Source: Candidatus Brachythrix odensensis (lineage in GTDB: Bacteria; Chloroflexota; Anaerolineae; J036; Brachytrichaceae). From it: a DNA stretch of 64,000 nt. How positions within the stretch are numbered: position 1 is the stretch's first letter; each line of letters begins with the position of its first letter. The DNA lies in NCBI GenBank assembly GCA_016714465.1, contig JADKDT010000003.1, positions 1 through 64,000 on the forward strand. The letters run 5' to 3'. The notes below the pieces were generated by a model that saw nothing but the letters and a program-made list of their open reading frames with translations, was not told the DNA's origin and did not search any database. Made by a program: the position numbers and the translations under genes. Positions 10,239 to 18,468 of this stretch are shown here, one piece after another.

Positions 10239-11255
10239 ATGAACCCAAGCCCTGGAAACCAAGCCTGGCTCGATCAGGTCAAGGAAGATGTCCTTGAGCC
10301 CGGCCGGCCCATCATCGACCCGCATCATCACTTGTGGCCGGAGGGTCATCTCGGGCTGCGGCAGTATCTGCTCGCCGAACTTTGGCGCGACACGGGGTCC
10401 GGCCACAAGATTGAGCGGACCGTCTTCCTCGAATGCGGGACGGGCTATCGAGCGAGCGGGCCCGAGCATCTGAAGCCAGTCGGCGAGACAGCGTTTGTGG
10501 CCGATGTGGCCGCCGAAATGTCGAAGGCCGGCGGGTCAAATGCCGTCATTGCCGGGATCGTCGGATACGCCGATCTCACCGGCGGCGACCAGCTCGACGA
10601 AGTGCTGGATGCCCACGCCACGGCCGGCCGGGGGCTCTTCCGGGGCATCCGCCACGCGGGCGCGCGCCACCCGCGTCCCGAGGAAGGCTTCCTCCCTGGC
10701 CGAGCGCCGGCGGGCCTCTTCCTCGATTCGGCGTTCCAGGCAGGTGTGCGGCGCCTCGGCCAGCGCGGCTACACCTACGAATCGTGGCTCTATCACTTTC
10801 AGATCGCCGAGTTCGCGGCCCTGGCCCGGTCTGCGCCCGACACGGTCATCATTCTCGATCACCTTGGCACGCCGCTCGGAGCGAAGTCGTTTCGGGACCG
10901 GCGTGACGAGACGCTTGCGAATTGGAGGACCGATATCGCCCTGCTGGCCCAATGCCCCAATGTTCATGTCAAACTGGGCGGGATGGCCATGCCGGATAAC
11001 GGTTTTGGTTGGGATGTGGCCGCCAGGCCGGCCACATCGGATGAATTGTCCACCGCCCAGCGTGAATACTATCTGCACGCCATCGCGTGTTTCGGCCCGC
11101 AGCGCTGCATGTTTGAAAGCAACTTCCCGGTTGACCGGTTATCGATCTCGTACGCCGTGTTGTGGAATGCGTTCAAGAAGATCGCGGCGGGGTTTTCGGA
11201 AAGCGATAAGAGCGCGCTGTTCCATGACACTGCGGCCAGGGTCTACCGGCTCTAG
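10239..11255 (+). CDS. Amidohydrolase, COG3618 (lactonase-like) family
   Basis: A 338-residue metal-dependent TIM-barrel hydrolase. The metal motif IIDPHHHLWP lies near residues 25-34. Later barrel motifs include GIRHAG, IILDHLGTP and the family signature FESNFPVDR near the C-terminus. COG3618 members hydrolyse lactones such as L-fucono-1,5-lactone or 2-pyrone-4,6-dicarboxylate. It starts 60 bases from the start of the oppositely oriented aldo/keto reductase, so the two may share a regulatory region. The pairing suggests sugar oxidation followed by lactone opening (inference). The start is ATG; upstream GCGCAAAC gives no strong ribosome site. Confidence 0.82.
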   Translation: MNPSPGNQAWLDQVKEDVLEPGRPIIDPHHHLWPEGHLGLRQYLLAELWRDTGSGHKIERTVFLECGTGYRASGPEHLKPVGETAFVADVAAEMSKAGGSNAVIAGIVGYADLTGGDQLDEVLDAHATAGRGLFRGIRHAGARHPRPEEGFLPGRAPAGLFLDSAFQAGVRRLGQRGYTYESWLYHFQIAEFAALARSAPDTVIILDHLGTPLGAKSFRDRRDETLANWRTDIALLAQCPNVHVKLGGMAMPDNGFGWDVAARPATSDELSTAQREYYLHAIACFGPQRCMFESNFPVDRLSISYAVLWNAFKKIAAGFSESDKSALFHDTAARVYRL

Positions 11256-11687
11256 AAGTCATTCCGCGCGAACCCTTCGGCCCCTTCGACAAGCTCAGGG
11301 ACCGGCTGCTCAGAAACTAGGCGGTTCTTTGTTTGCGGAAGCATCCTGAGCGGAGGGCGGCGGCCGAAATGAGCCCATCACCGGCCGTACCGGCCGCCCG
11401 CAGTCGAAGGGCGCTTCCGCTGGCAGTTCAAGGGCAGGCATCCTGAGCGGAGCGCATCGGCGGGCGCCGATGCGCGCAGTCGAAGGGCGCCTGCCCTTGA
11501 TTTGTGTGCTTTCGCGCACACTCTGTTTCTTGCCGCCCTTCCCGCCCGAGGCGGTCCGGAACTTAGGACGACAGCGCGGGATGACGGGGTTGGGATTCCG
11601 CCGCGCTCTCGCGCGCGCCACGCGCGAATTCACGGGTGTCGCGGTGCGCCCTTCCGTGTCATCCGCAGCCTCCGTGTCCTCGGTGAT
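11256..11687. repeat. Gene-free repeat block with nested palindromes
   Basis: No gene is visible between the amidohydrolase and the BTAD regulator, which converge here. Two complete copies of one element lie at about 11333-11423 and 11429-11503. Each has outer arms unique to that copy (GCGGAAGC/GCTTCCGC; CAAGGGCAGGC/GCCTGCCCTTG), then conserved strings ATCCTGAGCGGAG and CGCAGTCGAAGGGC, and in the middle another copy-specific palindrome (GGCGGCCG/CGGCCGCC; CGCATCGGCG/CGCCGATGCG). A reversed short relative, CCTTCGACAAGCTCAGGG, lies at about 11282-11299. Confidence 0.65.
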
Positions 11688-11693
11688 TCAGAC
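11654..11693 (-). repeat. 3'-flank repeat copy 3, overlapping a stop codon
   Basis: The copy reads ATCACCGAGGACACGG then AGGCTGCGGATGACACGG on the minus strand. The TGA stop of the BTAD regulator (11690-11688) lies inside it, so the repeat supplies the end of the gene. Confidence 0.75.
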
Positions 11694-14600
11694 GCCCGCC
11701 TCCACCCGCGCCCTTACCGCCTCCGTCGCCGGCGACGGCGCGACGTTCAACTCGGCTCGCAACGCGTCGGCGCAACGCTGATACGCCCGCAGGGCCTGGG
11801 CCCGGTTGCCCAATGCGGCTTGGGCGGCCATCATCAGCCGATACGCCCCTTCCCAGCACGGATCGCGGGCAACGATCGCCTCGCACAGGCGCAGCGCCGC
11901 GTCGGGCTGGCCCAGGACCAACCGGGCCGCGGCCAGTCGCTCGGACCCGCGCAAGTACAGCGCCAGCAGGCGCTCGCGCTGGGCGCGGGCCCAATCGTCA
12001 TACAGCGCCTCGGGCAGATACTCGCCGCGATATGCGGCCAGGGCCGTCTCCAACGCTTCAATTGCAGATGTGAACGCCGGCCCGCCCATCGCGATCACAT
12101 CCAGCCGGCTTAGGGCCGTCTCGCAGTCGCGCTCAAAGGTGAGCGCGTCAATAACGAGATCGGCCTCCTCGCGCAGCCAGTAGGCGGTCCCATCCCGGGC
12201 GATATAGGCCGAGGGCGCGTCGGCTGGCCGGGCCGGCTCGAGCGCCTTGTACATTGCATTCAGGGCCACCTTGAAGTCACGCTGGGCGGCTTCCTGGCTG
12301 AGCGACGGCCACAGCCGCTCGGTGATGGCCTCGCGCTGCAGAGGCTGGCCGCGCGCCGTCAGAAAGAGTTGAAAGAGCTGGCGGGCCTTGTCGCGCTGCC
12401 ACTCGCGCGGCTCGACTTCTTGCTCGCCGCGCCAGGTTCGAAACGCCCCAAGGGTCTGGACCCGCAGGGCATAGCCCGGGTGTCGCTCGAGATTGGGCAG
12501 GCCGATCCGCTCCAGCATCCGGGCCGCCGCCGTGGCCTGCTGCCCGCTTCGGCGCGTTTCGATCAGGAGCGGGACCAGCCGGCGCGAGTTCGTCGGCCCG
12601 ATCAACGTCGGCCGCAGCCACAAGAACTCGTAGCCGCCCGCCGCGCCCGCGCTCAACGCGGCGTCGGCGCAGGCCACCGCCTCGGGGATCTGCTGGCGGT
12701 CGAGATGGGCCAGCCCGCGCCAGACATCGGCGCACGCCACCCCGAACACGTCACCGCACCCGGCGAAGCCCTGCCCGGCCGGCTCGAGCCAGGCCAGGGC
12801 CTCGCGCGACTGCCCGGCCGCGGCCAGGCTGGCCCCCAGCGCCATCTGGATGTGGGCGGCCATCCAGGCGTCTCCCGCCCAACGGGCGATCTCAATGCCT
12901 TCGCCGGCCGCGCGGCGGGCTGCGGGCAGATCGCCGGCCAGGCCATACGCCCGGGTGAGCCCCCACAGCGGCTCGGCCCGGAAGCGGCGGACCGCCAGGC
13001 GCTCGGCCAGTCCCATCGCGGTCTGATAGTTGTCGATGGCGGCGTCGCGGGTCGCGGGGTTGAGCTGCTGGGCGTGCCCCAAGCGGGCCCGGGCCACCGC
13101 GGTCATGAAGGGCGCGTCCAGGCGCTCGCTCAGGGCGATGCCCTCCTCGGCCAGGGCCAATGCCCGCCCGGCCTCGCCCCGCAACGAATCGATCAGCGAC
13201 AGGACCAGCATGGTCTCGCGGTGCGAGCGCGGGGGCGGCTCTTCGCCCCGGGCGATCCCGGCCCGCTCGCCGGCCAGCCAGCCCTCCAGGATCCCCCGGG
13301 CCTCGTCAATGCGCCCGGTCCGCAGCTTGATCCGCACGCTCAGGGTGTCTTCGACCGGCGGGCCGCCCCGGGCGGCCTGGGCCTCGGCCCGCAGGCGCTC
13401 GGCGTCCTCGGGATGCCCGGCGTTGAGCCGGTTCTCGGCCAGCATCTCCAGCATTCGGGCGTGCTCGGCCGGCGCGTCCCCGCCCGACAATCGCATCGAC
13501 TCGAGCAGCAGTGATTCAGCCCGGGCCGGCTGGACTGTGTCGAGATACACCGTGACGCGGGCGCGCAAGGCCTGGCCCACCCCGGCCAGATCGCCCCGCT
13601 CGCGCCAGATCTGTTCGGCCCGGGTGTAGTGGCCTTCGGCGTCCTCAAAGCGGCTGCGCAGGCGGGCGATATCGCCCAGCAGCAATTGCAGCGCGGGCCG
13701 GGCGGCGGTGAGTTCGGCGGGCAGCGCGGCCAGCCATTCGGCGACGGCCTTTAGCCGGCCAGCCTCGAGGGCCGCCCGGCCCGCCCGCTCGATGTCGTCG
13801 GCGGCGTTCGCATCGTCGCGGGCGGCCAGGGCGTGCCGGGCGGCCGACTCGGCATCGCCCAACGCACGATAGTGGGCGGCGGCGCGGCGCTGCAGGCGCT
13901 CGGCCCGGTCCGGAACCCGGGCGAGCTGGGCGCGCAGAAAATCGTGGAAGAGCACGTGGAAGCGATAGTGTTGCTCGCCCAGCCCGACGACAAAGAGCCC
14001 CGACTCATGCAGCCGGCGCAGGGTCTCGCCCGCGCCGCCCGTGCCGGTCACGGCGTCGCAGGCGGCTGGGGTGAGCTCGCGCAAGACGGAGGCATCCAGC
14101 AGGAAAGCCTGGAGCGTGGCGGGCAGGGCGCGCAGCACGTCCCGGGCGAGGTATTCGAACAGGGCGTTCCGCCCGGCTGGGCGCTCGCCGGCGACTGCCC
14201 GGGCGATCCGCTGGCGCCGGTCTTCGGGGCTGGCCTGGGCGCCGTCGGCGCGGGCTGCGCTCTGCCAGACCAGTTGGAGGCCCATCGGCCACCCTTCGCT
14301 GATCCGGGCGATGCCATCGATTTCGCCCGCATCCAGGCTGAGGCCATACACGCGCTCGAACAGGTCCCGGATCTCCTCGGGTTGAAAAGCGAGCGTGTCG
14401 GCGCTGAGTTCAAGCACCTCGCCCCGCGCGCGCAGACCGGGCAGGGCGCTGCTCGCCAGCGGAATGCGGGTGGCGATCAACAGGTGGACGCGCGGCGGCA
14501 GGTTGGCCAGCAGGCGGTCGAGCAGGCGCTGGACGGCCGGCGCGTCGGCGGCGAAGTGGTAGTCGTCGATGACCAGCAGCACGTCCCGGGCGCACTCGTC

Positions 14601-14975
14601 CAGGGCGTTGGCCAGCGCGTCGACGACCCGCGTCCAGCCTTCACCGAGCCGGGCGGCCTCGGCCAGGCGGGCGGCTGGCCCGCCTGGGAAATCGGGCAGG
14701 CGCAGGCGGAGCGCTTCGATGAGATAGGCCAGGAAGCGGGCGGGCTCGGCGTCATCCTCGCTGACCGTATACCACGCCCAACTCACGGGTATCTCCCCGG
14801 CGACAAAGGCGGCCAGGGTGGTGCTCTTGCCATACCCGGTCGCGGCCTGCAGGATCGTGACCGGGTGCTCCAGCGCCTCCCCCAGCAGCCGCATCAGGCG
14901 GGGCCGGGCCAGCGTCCGCCGCGCCGCGCGCGGGGGCGCGGTCTTCGAGCGGAGGAGCGGGCTGGGGGCGGGCAT
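11688..14975 (-). CDS. LuxR/MalT-type ATPase regulator with BTAD domain
   Basis: A large transcriptional regulator of about 1095 residues. Near the N-terminus is a STAND-type NTPase: Walker A ILQAATGYGKST at about residues 41-52, Walker B DVLLVIDDYH, and the sensor region HLLIATRIPL. A long TPR-like helical middle follows. The C-terminus has an OmpR-like winged helix (VQTLGAFRTWRG, REAITERLWP) and a bacterial transcriptional activation domain (AYRGEYLPEALYDDWARAQR). Such proteins are typically activators triggered by ligand and ATP. I chose ATG 14975 (MPAPSPLLRS, preceded by GAGAG) over GTG 15035, because the latter lies inside a repeat. The target genes are unknown. Confidence 0.85.
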   Translation of the reverse strand: MPAPSPLLRSKTAPPRAARRTLARPRLMRLLGEALEHPVTILQAATGYGKSTTLAAFVAGEIPVSWAWYTVSEDDAEPARFLAYLIEALRLRLPDFPGGPAARLAEAARLGEGWTRVVDALANALDECARDVLLVIDDYHFAADAPAVQRLLDRLLANLPPRVHLLIATRIPLASSALPGLRARGEVLELSADTLAFQPEEIRDLFERVYGLSLDAGEIDGIARISEGWPMGLQLVWQSAARADGAQASPEDRRQRIARAVAGERPAGRNALFEYLARDVLRALPATLQAFLLDASVLRELTPAACDAVTGTGGAGETLRRLHESGLFVVGLGEQHYRFHVLFHDFLRAQLARVPDRAERLQRRAAAHYRALGDAESAARHALAARDDANAADDIERAGRAALEAGRLKAVAEWLAALPAELTAARPALQLLLGDIARLRSRFEDAEGHYTRAEQIWRERGDLAGVGQALRARVTVYLDTVQPARAESLLLESMRLSGGDAPAEHARMLEMLAENRLNAGHPEDAERLRAEAQAARGGPPVEDTLSVRIKLRTGRIDEARGILEGWLAGERAGIARGEEPPPRSHRETMLVLSLIDSLRGEAGRALALAEEGIALSERLDAPFMTAVARARLGHAQQLNPATRDAAIDNYQTAMGLAERLAVRRFRAEPLWGLTRAYGLAGDLPAARRAAGEGIEIARWAGDAWMAAHIQMALGASLAAAGQSREALAWLEPAGQGFAGCGDVFGVACADVWRGLAHLDRQQIPEAVACADAALSAGAAGGYEFLWLRPTLIGPTNSRRLVPLLIETRRSGQQATAAARMLERIGLPNLERHPGYALRVQTLGAFRTWRGEQEVEPREWQRDKARQLFQLFLTARGQPLQREAITERLWPSLSQEAAQRDFKVALNAMYKALEPARPADAPSAYIARDGTAYWLREEADLVIDALTFERDCETALSRLDVIAMGGPAFTSAIEALETALAAYRGEYLPEALYDDWARAQRERLLALYLRGSERLAAARLVLGQPDAALRLCEAIVARDPCWEGAYRLMMAAQAALGNRAQALRAYQRCADALRAELNVAPSPATEAVRARVEAGV

Positions 14976-15018
14976 CTCTCGTTTGGTCAACGTCAGTGGT
15001 AAGGTTTGATAACGTGGC

Positions 15019-15065
15019 CATAAGCCCTTATCCACCTGACCAAACTTTATTCACCTGACCAAACC
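15019..15065. repeat. Iterated CACCTGACCAAAC repeat, short copy
   Basis: This stretch reads CTTATCCACCTGACC, AAACTTTATTCACCTGACC, AAACCTGAC: two tandem units of the repeat seen in longer form at 45058-45203. It occupies the junction between the aminotransferase (stop at 15051) and the BTAD regulator (start 14975), both minus strand. Confidence 0.65.
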
Positions 15066-16175
15066 TGACGAACCAGCAATCCACATCTCCAGGGTCGCCA
15101 GAGCTTCGCCAAGCGAGGCCCTGCCAAACCCCAGCCTGAAATAGCCCGGACGCTCGTAGAGCTCGCCGGGGGCAAGCAGGACGCTGCAACCTTCGACGAC
15201 GCGCTGGCAAAAGTCCTCCGTCGTGCCCGCGCCGCGGTACTTCACAAACCCGATCGGGCCGGCCTGGGGGCGGATCCACGAGAACAGATCCGGGCGTTGG
15301 GCGAGGAAGGCGTCGACCAGAACGAGATTGCGCCGGATCAGCCCGAGGTTGCGCCGGACCAGGATTTCGCGGTGGCGCAGGGCGATTGCGGCCAGAAACT
15401 CGCTGGGCGCGCTGGCGCAGATGCTGAGGTAGTCCTTGACGCTGGCCATGCCCGCAAGCAGGGCGGTGTTCTGGCTGGCCGCCCAGCCGATGCGCAACCC
15501 GGCCAGGCCATACGCCTTCGACATCACCCCCAGCGAGACCGCCCGCTCGCCCAGATCGCAGGCGGCCGGCAGGCGCAGGGCGGGGTCGTGTTCGAGCTCG
15601 CGATACACCTCGTCGGAGAAGACCACGATCCCGCGCGCCTCGGCCAGATCGATGACCCGCCGGAAGGCGTCGGCGCTGAATTGAAACCCAGTCGGGTTGG
15701 CTGGCGAGCACAGGTAGAGGGCCTTCGTGTTCGGCTGAATCAGGCCGGCCAGCGCGTCCAGGTCAGGCATCCAACCGTCCACCTCGCGACCCGGCCACGC
15801 GCTGATGGCGCAGCCCAGCGCGCGCGGGATGCTGAGGGCCGCCTGGTAACACGGGGTCTGGACGATGACGTGATCGCCTGGCCCGACCAGGGCGTTGAAG
15901 AAGGTGTAGATCGCCTCCTCGGCCCCGGTGTGCACGTGAATCTGCCCGGGCGTCGTGGCCGTGTAGAGCGCGGCGATGGCCTCGCGCAGCTCGGGCGCGC
16001 CGGGCACCTCGGTGTAGCCCAGCCAAACCTGCTGCAGGCGCTCGGCCGCCCCCGGTTCGAAGGCGAGGATCTCGCCGATCGGGCGTGATTCGCAGTCGCT
16101 GGACGAGAGCATGTAGCGGGCGCTGAACTCGTATTTTGCGTAGTAGCGCTCGAGCTTGAAGGGTTCGATGGGCAT
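15051..16175 (-). CDS. PLP-dependent aminotransferase, class I/II
   Basis: A fold-type I aminotransferase of 374 residues. The PLP lysine is Lys220 in MSKAYGLAGLRIGW, with the phosphate/PLP contacts NPTG (160-163), FSDEVYRE (Asp188, Tyr191) and Arg228. VHTGAEEAIY near residue 81 is the usual cofactor-binding glycine loop. Substrate specificity cannot be read from the sequence. ATG 16175 (MPIEPFKLER) is preferred over an upstream GTG at 16196. The C-terminus ends inside a short iterated repeat. The gene could be co-transcribed with the downstream regulator. Confidence 0.85.
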   Translation of the reverse strand: MPIEPFKLERYYAKYEFSARYMLSSSDCESRPIGEILAFEPGAAERLQQVWLGYTEVPGAPELREAIAALYTATTPGQIHVHTGAEEAIYTFFNALVGPGDHVIVQTPCYQAALSIPRALGCAISAWPGREVDGWMPDLDALAGLIQPNTKALYLCSPANPTGFQFSADAFRRVIDLAEARGIVVFSDEVYRELEHDPALRLPAACDLGERAVSLGVMSKAYGLAGLRIGWAASQNTALLAGMASVKDYLSICASAPSEFLAAIALRHREILVRRNLGLIRRNLVLVDAFLAQRPDLFSWIRPQAGPIGFVKYRGAGTTEDFCQRVVEGCSVLLAPGELYERPGYFRLGFGRASLGEALATLEMWIAGSSGLVR

Positions 16176-16196
16176 CGTGGGTCGATTATGGCGCAC

Positions 16197-16371
16197 TTGT
16201 CATGCTGAGCGTGCCCACAGAACCGGGGCACGCCTTTGCGTCGCGGCGCGCGAAGCATCTCTACGTTGGCCGGGCGGGCTCTAGCCTGCCGAAGGAGAGA
16301 CCCTTCGCCGGGCCGCTCCGCGTGCGTCGGCCGGAGCCCTGTGGCCCGGCTCAGGGTGACACGTCGCCAAG
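16197..16371. repeat. Dispersed intergenic repeat with long apical palindromes
   Basis: The ends read TGTCATGCTGAGCG and CTCAGGGTGACAC, with GCGAAGCATCTC and GAGACCCTTCGCC inside, the skeleton of a repeat I recognise as common in bacterial intergenic DNA. Where the ordinary form has short loops, this copy carries longer palindromes (GCGTGCCC...GGGCACGC and CCGGGCC...GGCCCGG). There is no coding potential. It lies upstream of the secreted protein gene at 16512. Confidence 0.6.
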
Positions 16372-16380
16372 TTTTCACAT

Positions 16381-16425
16381 CCTCCAGCCCGTCTCCACAA
16401 GTTCTCCATCTCCCGGCGCTATGAA
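16381..16425 (+). promoter_or_regulatory. OmpR/PhoB-type direct-repeat boxes and -10, promoter of 16512 gene
   Basis: Three direct repeats start exactly 11 bases apart: CCTCCA (16381), TCTCCA (16392) and TCTCCA (16403). An 11-base gap then leads to TATGAA (16420-16425), a plausible -10. The 11-bp period is what OmpR-family dimers bind. The same arrangement lies before the 17508 gene, and an OmpR-type regulator is encoded at 19193 in this cluster. Confidence 0.6.
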
Positions 16426-16511
16426 TGAGCCACTGAAACAAAGCCCCTCCGGAAATAGTTCTGGTGGGACTTCAAAATCGCAACTGATTGCATAAGGAGA
16501 ACAACAAAAAC

Positions 16512-17186
16512 ATGAATACGAAAATGATCAAGATCGCAAGTGCGGCCGCTGGCGCGGCCATCGTGGCGGGGCTCGCCTTCGCCGGTGTCGCTTCCGCCCA
16601 GACCCCTGGGCCGAGCCAGACTCCCGTCCCGGGCCGCGGCCCCATGCGCGGGACACCCCCGACCGGCGCCCCCGCCTACGGGCGCGGCCAGATGCAGAGC
16701 GCGCCAGCCAATGGCCAGCGCGGTGGCCGGATGGCCGAGCAGGGCTACGGGATGGGCGGCTGGGGCGGATCGCAGGTCTCGATGGTCAGCGCGGCAGCCG
16801 ACAAACTCGGCATGACGGTTGCTGACCTGACGGCCGAACTGAAGACCGGCAAGACCATTGCCGCCGTTGCCGAGGCGAAGAAGGTTGCGCCGAGCGCCAT
16901 CGTCGATGCCATGCTGGCCCCGCGCAAGGCGCAGCTCGACACCCAGGTGACGGCCGGACGGCTCACCCGCGAACAGGCCGACACGATGCTGGCCCAGATG
17001 CGGGCGACGATCACCCCGAAGTTGAGCGAGCCCTGGACGGCCAATGGCCCGGGCAACGGCGTCCCAGGCAGCGCCTTCGTCGACAAGGACGGCGATGGTG
17101 AATGCGATCAGATGCCGGAAGGCGGCCGCCAGCAGGCGCCGGCCGGTGGTCGCGGAATGCAGCGCGGACCGAGGATGGGTCGGTAA
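16512..17186 (+). CDS. Secreted protein with EF-hand-like Ca loop, unknown function
   Basis: A 224-residue exported protein. A lysine-bearing start (MNTKMIKIA) and a hydrophobic stretch end in AFAGVASAQT, a clear signal peptide. A Pro/Gly/Gln-rich segment follows, then a helical domain (LGMTVADLTAELKTGKTIAA then VAEAKKVAPSAIVDAML) and a C-terminal calcium-loop-like DKDGDGECD. The start at 16512 is chosen for its strong ribosome site AAGGAGAAC; an upstream in-frame ATG at 16488 is less likely. It opens the cluster that continues with the 4Fe-4S protein and the two-component system, so a role in an extracytoplasmic redox or stress response is possible (inference). I do not recognise the family. 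Confidence 0.75.
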   Translation: MNTKMIKIASAAAGAAIVAGLAFAGVASAQTPGPSQTPVPGRGPMRGTPPTGAPAYGRGQMQSAPANGQRGGRMAEQGYGMGGWGGSQVSMVSAAADKLGMTVADLTAELKTGKTIAAVAEAKKVAPSAIVDAMLAPRKAQLDTQVTAGRLTREQADTMLAQMRATITPKLSEPWTANGPGNGVPGSAFVDKDGDGECDQMPEGGRQQAPAGGRGMQRGPRMGR

Positions 17187-17189
17187 GCC

Positions 17190-17270
17190 GATCACGGAAG
17201 ACACGGAATCTGCGGATTCCACCGAGGCGCTCGCAGTGCATCCACTGCGAGCGCTTCCGTGTTTTTCGTG
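17190..17270 (+). repeat. 3'-flank repeat copy 4 with internal hairpin
   Basis: It begins 3 bases after the stop of the secreted protein gene with ATCACGGAAGACACGG and AATCTGCGGAT, a diverged copy of the repeats at 7569, 8374 and 11654, again in sense orientation at a gene end. An inner hairpin (GCGCTCGCAGTG/CACTGCGAGCGC, 17227-17254) and pairing outer arms ending CCGTGTTTTTCGTG could make it work as a terminator. Confidence 0.65.
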
Positions 17271-17277
17271 ATGCTGG

Positions 17278-17354
17278 GCGAACACCTTAAAGGTTGGCCC
17301 GCAGCGGGTCGAAGTGGGTCGACGCGTACAAGGGCCAACCTTTAGGGTGTTCGC
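17278..17354. repeat. Inverted repeat, 23-bp arms, 31-base loop
   Basis: The arms at 17278-17300 (GCGAACACCTTAAAGG...) and 17332-17354 pair fully, with one G.U. It lies between the secreted protein and the promoter boxes of the 4Fe-4S protein gene. Confidence 0.8.
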
Positions 17355-17368
17355 GTGTGGATCTAACC

Positions 17369-17416
17369 TCTCCACCACCTCTCCTCCACAGGTTCTCCAT
17401 AGCGCTTCGCTAATCT
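17369..17416 (+). promoter_or_regulatory. OmpR/PhoB-type direct-repeat boxes and -10, promoter of 17508 gene
   Basis: TCTCCA (17369) and TCTCCT (17380) are 11 bases apart; overlapping them, CCTCCA (17383) and TCTCCA (17394) are also 11 apart. After an 11-base gap comes TAATCT (17411-17416), a possible -10. Box sequence, period and gap to the -10 match the 16381-16425 site. Confidence 0.6.
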
Positions 17417-17437
17417 CATGGGAGCCAGGTAGATCTC

Positions 17438-17484
17438 TTCGAAATCGATGTGCCCCGGCGGAGCCGGGGCACATCGATTTCGAA
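17438..17484. repeat. Perfect hairpin with GC core
   Basis: 22-bp arms (TTCGAAATCGATGTGCCCCGGC and its complement) flank a GGA loop; the core is CCCCGGCGGAGCCGGGG. It lies in the leader of the 4Fe-4S protein gene, so it may be transcribed and affect expression. Confidence 0.85.
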
Positions 17485-17507
17485 AAATCCCCACAGTGAG
17501 GAACCCG

Positions 17508-18455
17508 ATGAACCCGCAAACCACCCTGAAGAAACTCAATCTCGACTTCACCAACAAGACCCCCGCCGCGACCCGCCGCCGGCGAATGGTTTGGACCCAG
17601 CGCGCGCGGCACCTGAGCCAGGCTGCCTTTGCCGCATTCATCCTCGGCAGCAGCGTCGCCCACCACCTGGCCACCGATGACGGCGCCACCGCCTCGATCG
17701 ACGCGCTGTGCCCGTTTGGTGGGATCGAAACGCTCCAGAAGTGGATCGTCAGCGGTGGGCAGTTCATCGCCAAGACCCACGCTTCGAATCTGATTCTGCT
17801 CTTCGCCGTCGTGGTGGGCACCCTCATCGCCGGCGGCGCCTTCTGCGGCTGGGTGTGCCCCTTTGGCGCAACCCAGGACCTGCTCTCCGCAATTCGCCGC
17901 CGCCTGAAGATCCCCGAGATCCACGTGCCCGAGAAGCTCGACCGCGTGTTGCGCTACGGGCGCTTCGTCACCCTTGGGCTGATTCTGTTTCAGACTGCGC
18001 TGACGGTCAAACTGTGGTTTGCCGACTTTGACCCATACCGCACCCTGTTTGGATTGGATTGGCTGTATGAATTTGACTGGATCGTAAGCTGGCCGGCCTA
18101 TGTCGTGACGCTCGGGGTGCTGGGCGCGACCCTCTTTGTCGAGCGCGGTTTCTGCCGGTATGCCTGCCCGCTCGGCGGCGCCATCAGCGTCCTGGGCCGA
18201 TTCAGCCTCCTGCGCATCCGGCGCGACGGGCCATCCTGCAAGGGCTGCGCGGTATGCGAGATCCCCTGCCCGGTCAAGCTCCATGTTGCCACCGCCAACG
18301 TGGTCAGCAGCAACTGCATCGGCTGCATGGCCTGCGTCGACGCCTGCCCGCGGCATGGCTCGCTCGAGTTGAAGCTCCATCCGACCTGGATCGACCCGAT
18401 CCTCAAGATCTTCAAGCGCCCGGCCAAGGCCCAGCTTCCGGTCTCCGGGAAATAA
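17508..18455 (+). CDS. NapH/NosR-like 4Fe-4S membrane protein
   Basis: A 315-residue polytopic membrane ferredoxin. Several transmembrane segments are visible (from AAFAAFILGSSVAHHLA to WPAYVVTLGVLGATLFVERG). Two membrane-side CP motifs (CGWVCPFGATQD and CRYACPLGGAISVLG) are typical of NapH/NosR/RdxA proteins. Two 4Fe-4S clusters are bound by CKGCAVCEIPCPVKLH and CIGCMACVDACPRHG. Such proteins pass electrons across the membrane to periplasmic or assembly partners. ATG 17508 was chosen over an earlier in-frame ATG (17448) that lies in a hairpin. The downstream gene starts 13 bases after it. No nap or nos genes are in the window, so the partner is unknown. Confidence 0.82.
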   Translation: MNPQTTLKKLNLDFTNKTPAATRRRRMVWTQRARHLSQAAFAAFILGSSVAHHLATDDGATASIDALCPFGGIETLQKWIVSGGQFIAKTHASNLILLFAVVVGTLIAGGAFCGWVCPFGATQDLLSAIRRRLKIPEIHVPEKLDRVLRYGRFVTLGLILFQTALTVKLWFADFDPYRTLFGLDWLYEFDWIVSWPAYVVTLGVLGATLFVERGFCRYACPLGGAISVLGRFSLLRIRRDGPSCKGCAVCEIPCPVKLHVATANVVSSNCIGCMACVDACPRHGSLELKLHPTWIDPILKIFKRPAKAQLPVSGK

Positions 18456-18468
18456 AGGAGAACACATC

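Noticed and set aside
11470..12183. Plus-strand frames across the repeat block and BTAD C-terminus
   Set aside because: They translate repeats and the antisense of the BTAD domain; there is no start signal or similarity.
12369..15002. Long plus-strand open frames inside the BTAD regulator
   Set aside because: The regulator's ATPase, TPR and BTAD motifs occupy the minus strand; the plus frames are compositional.
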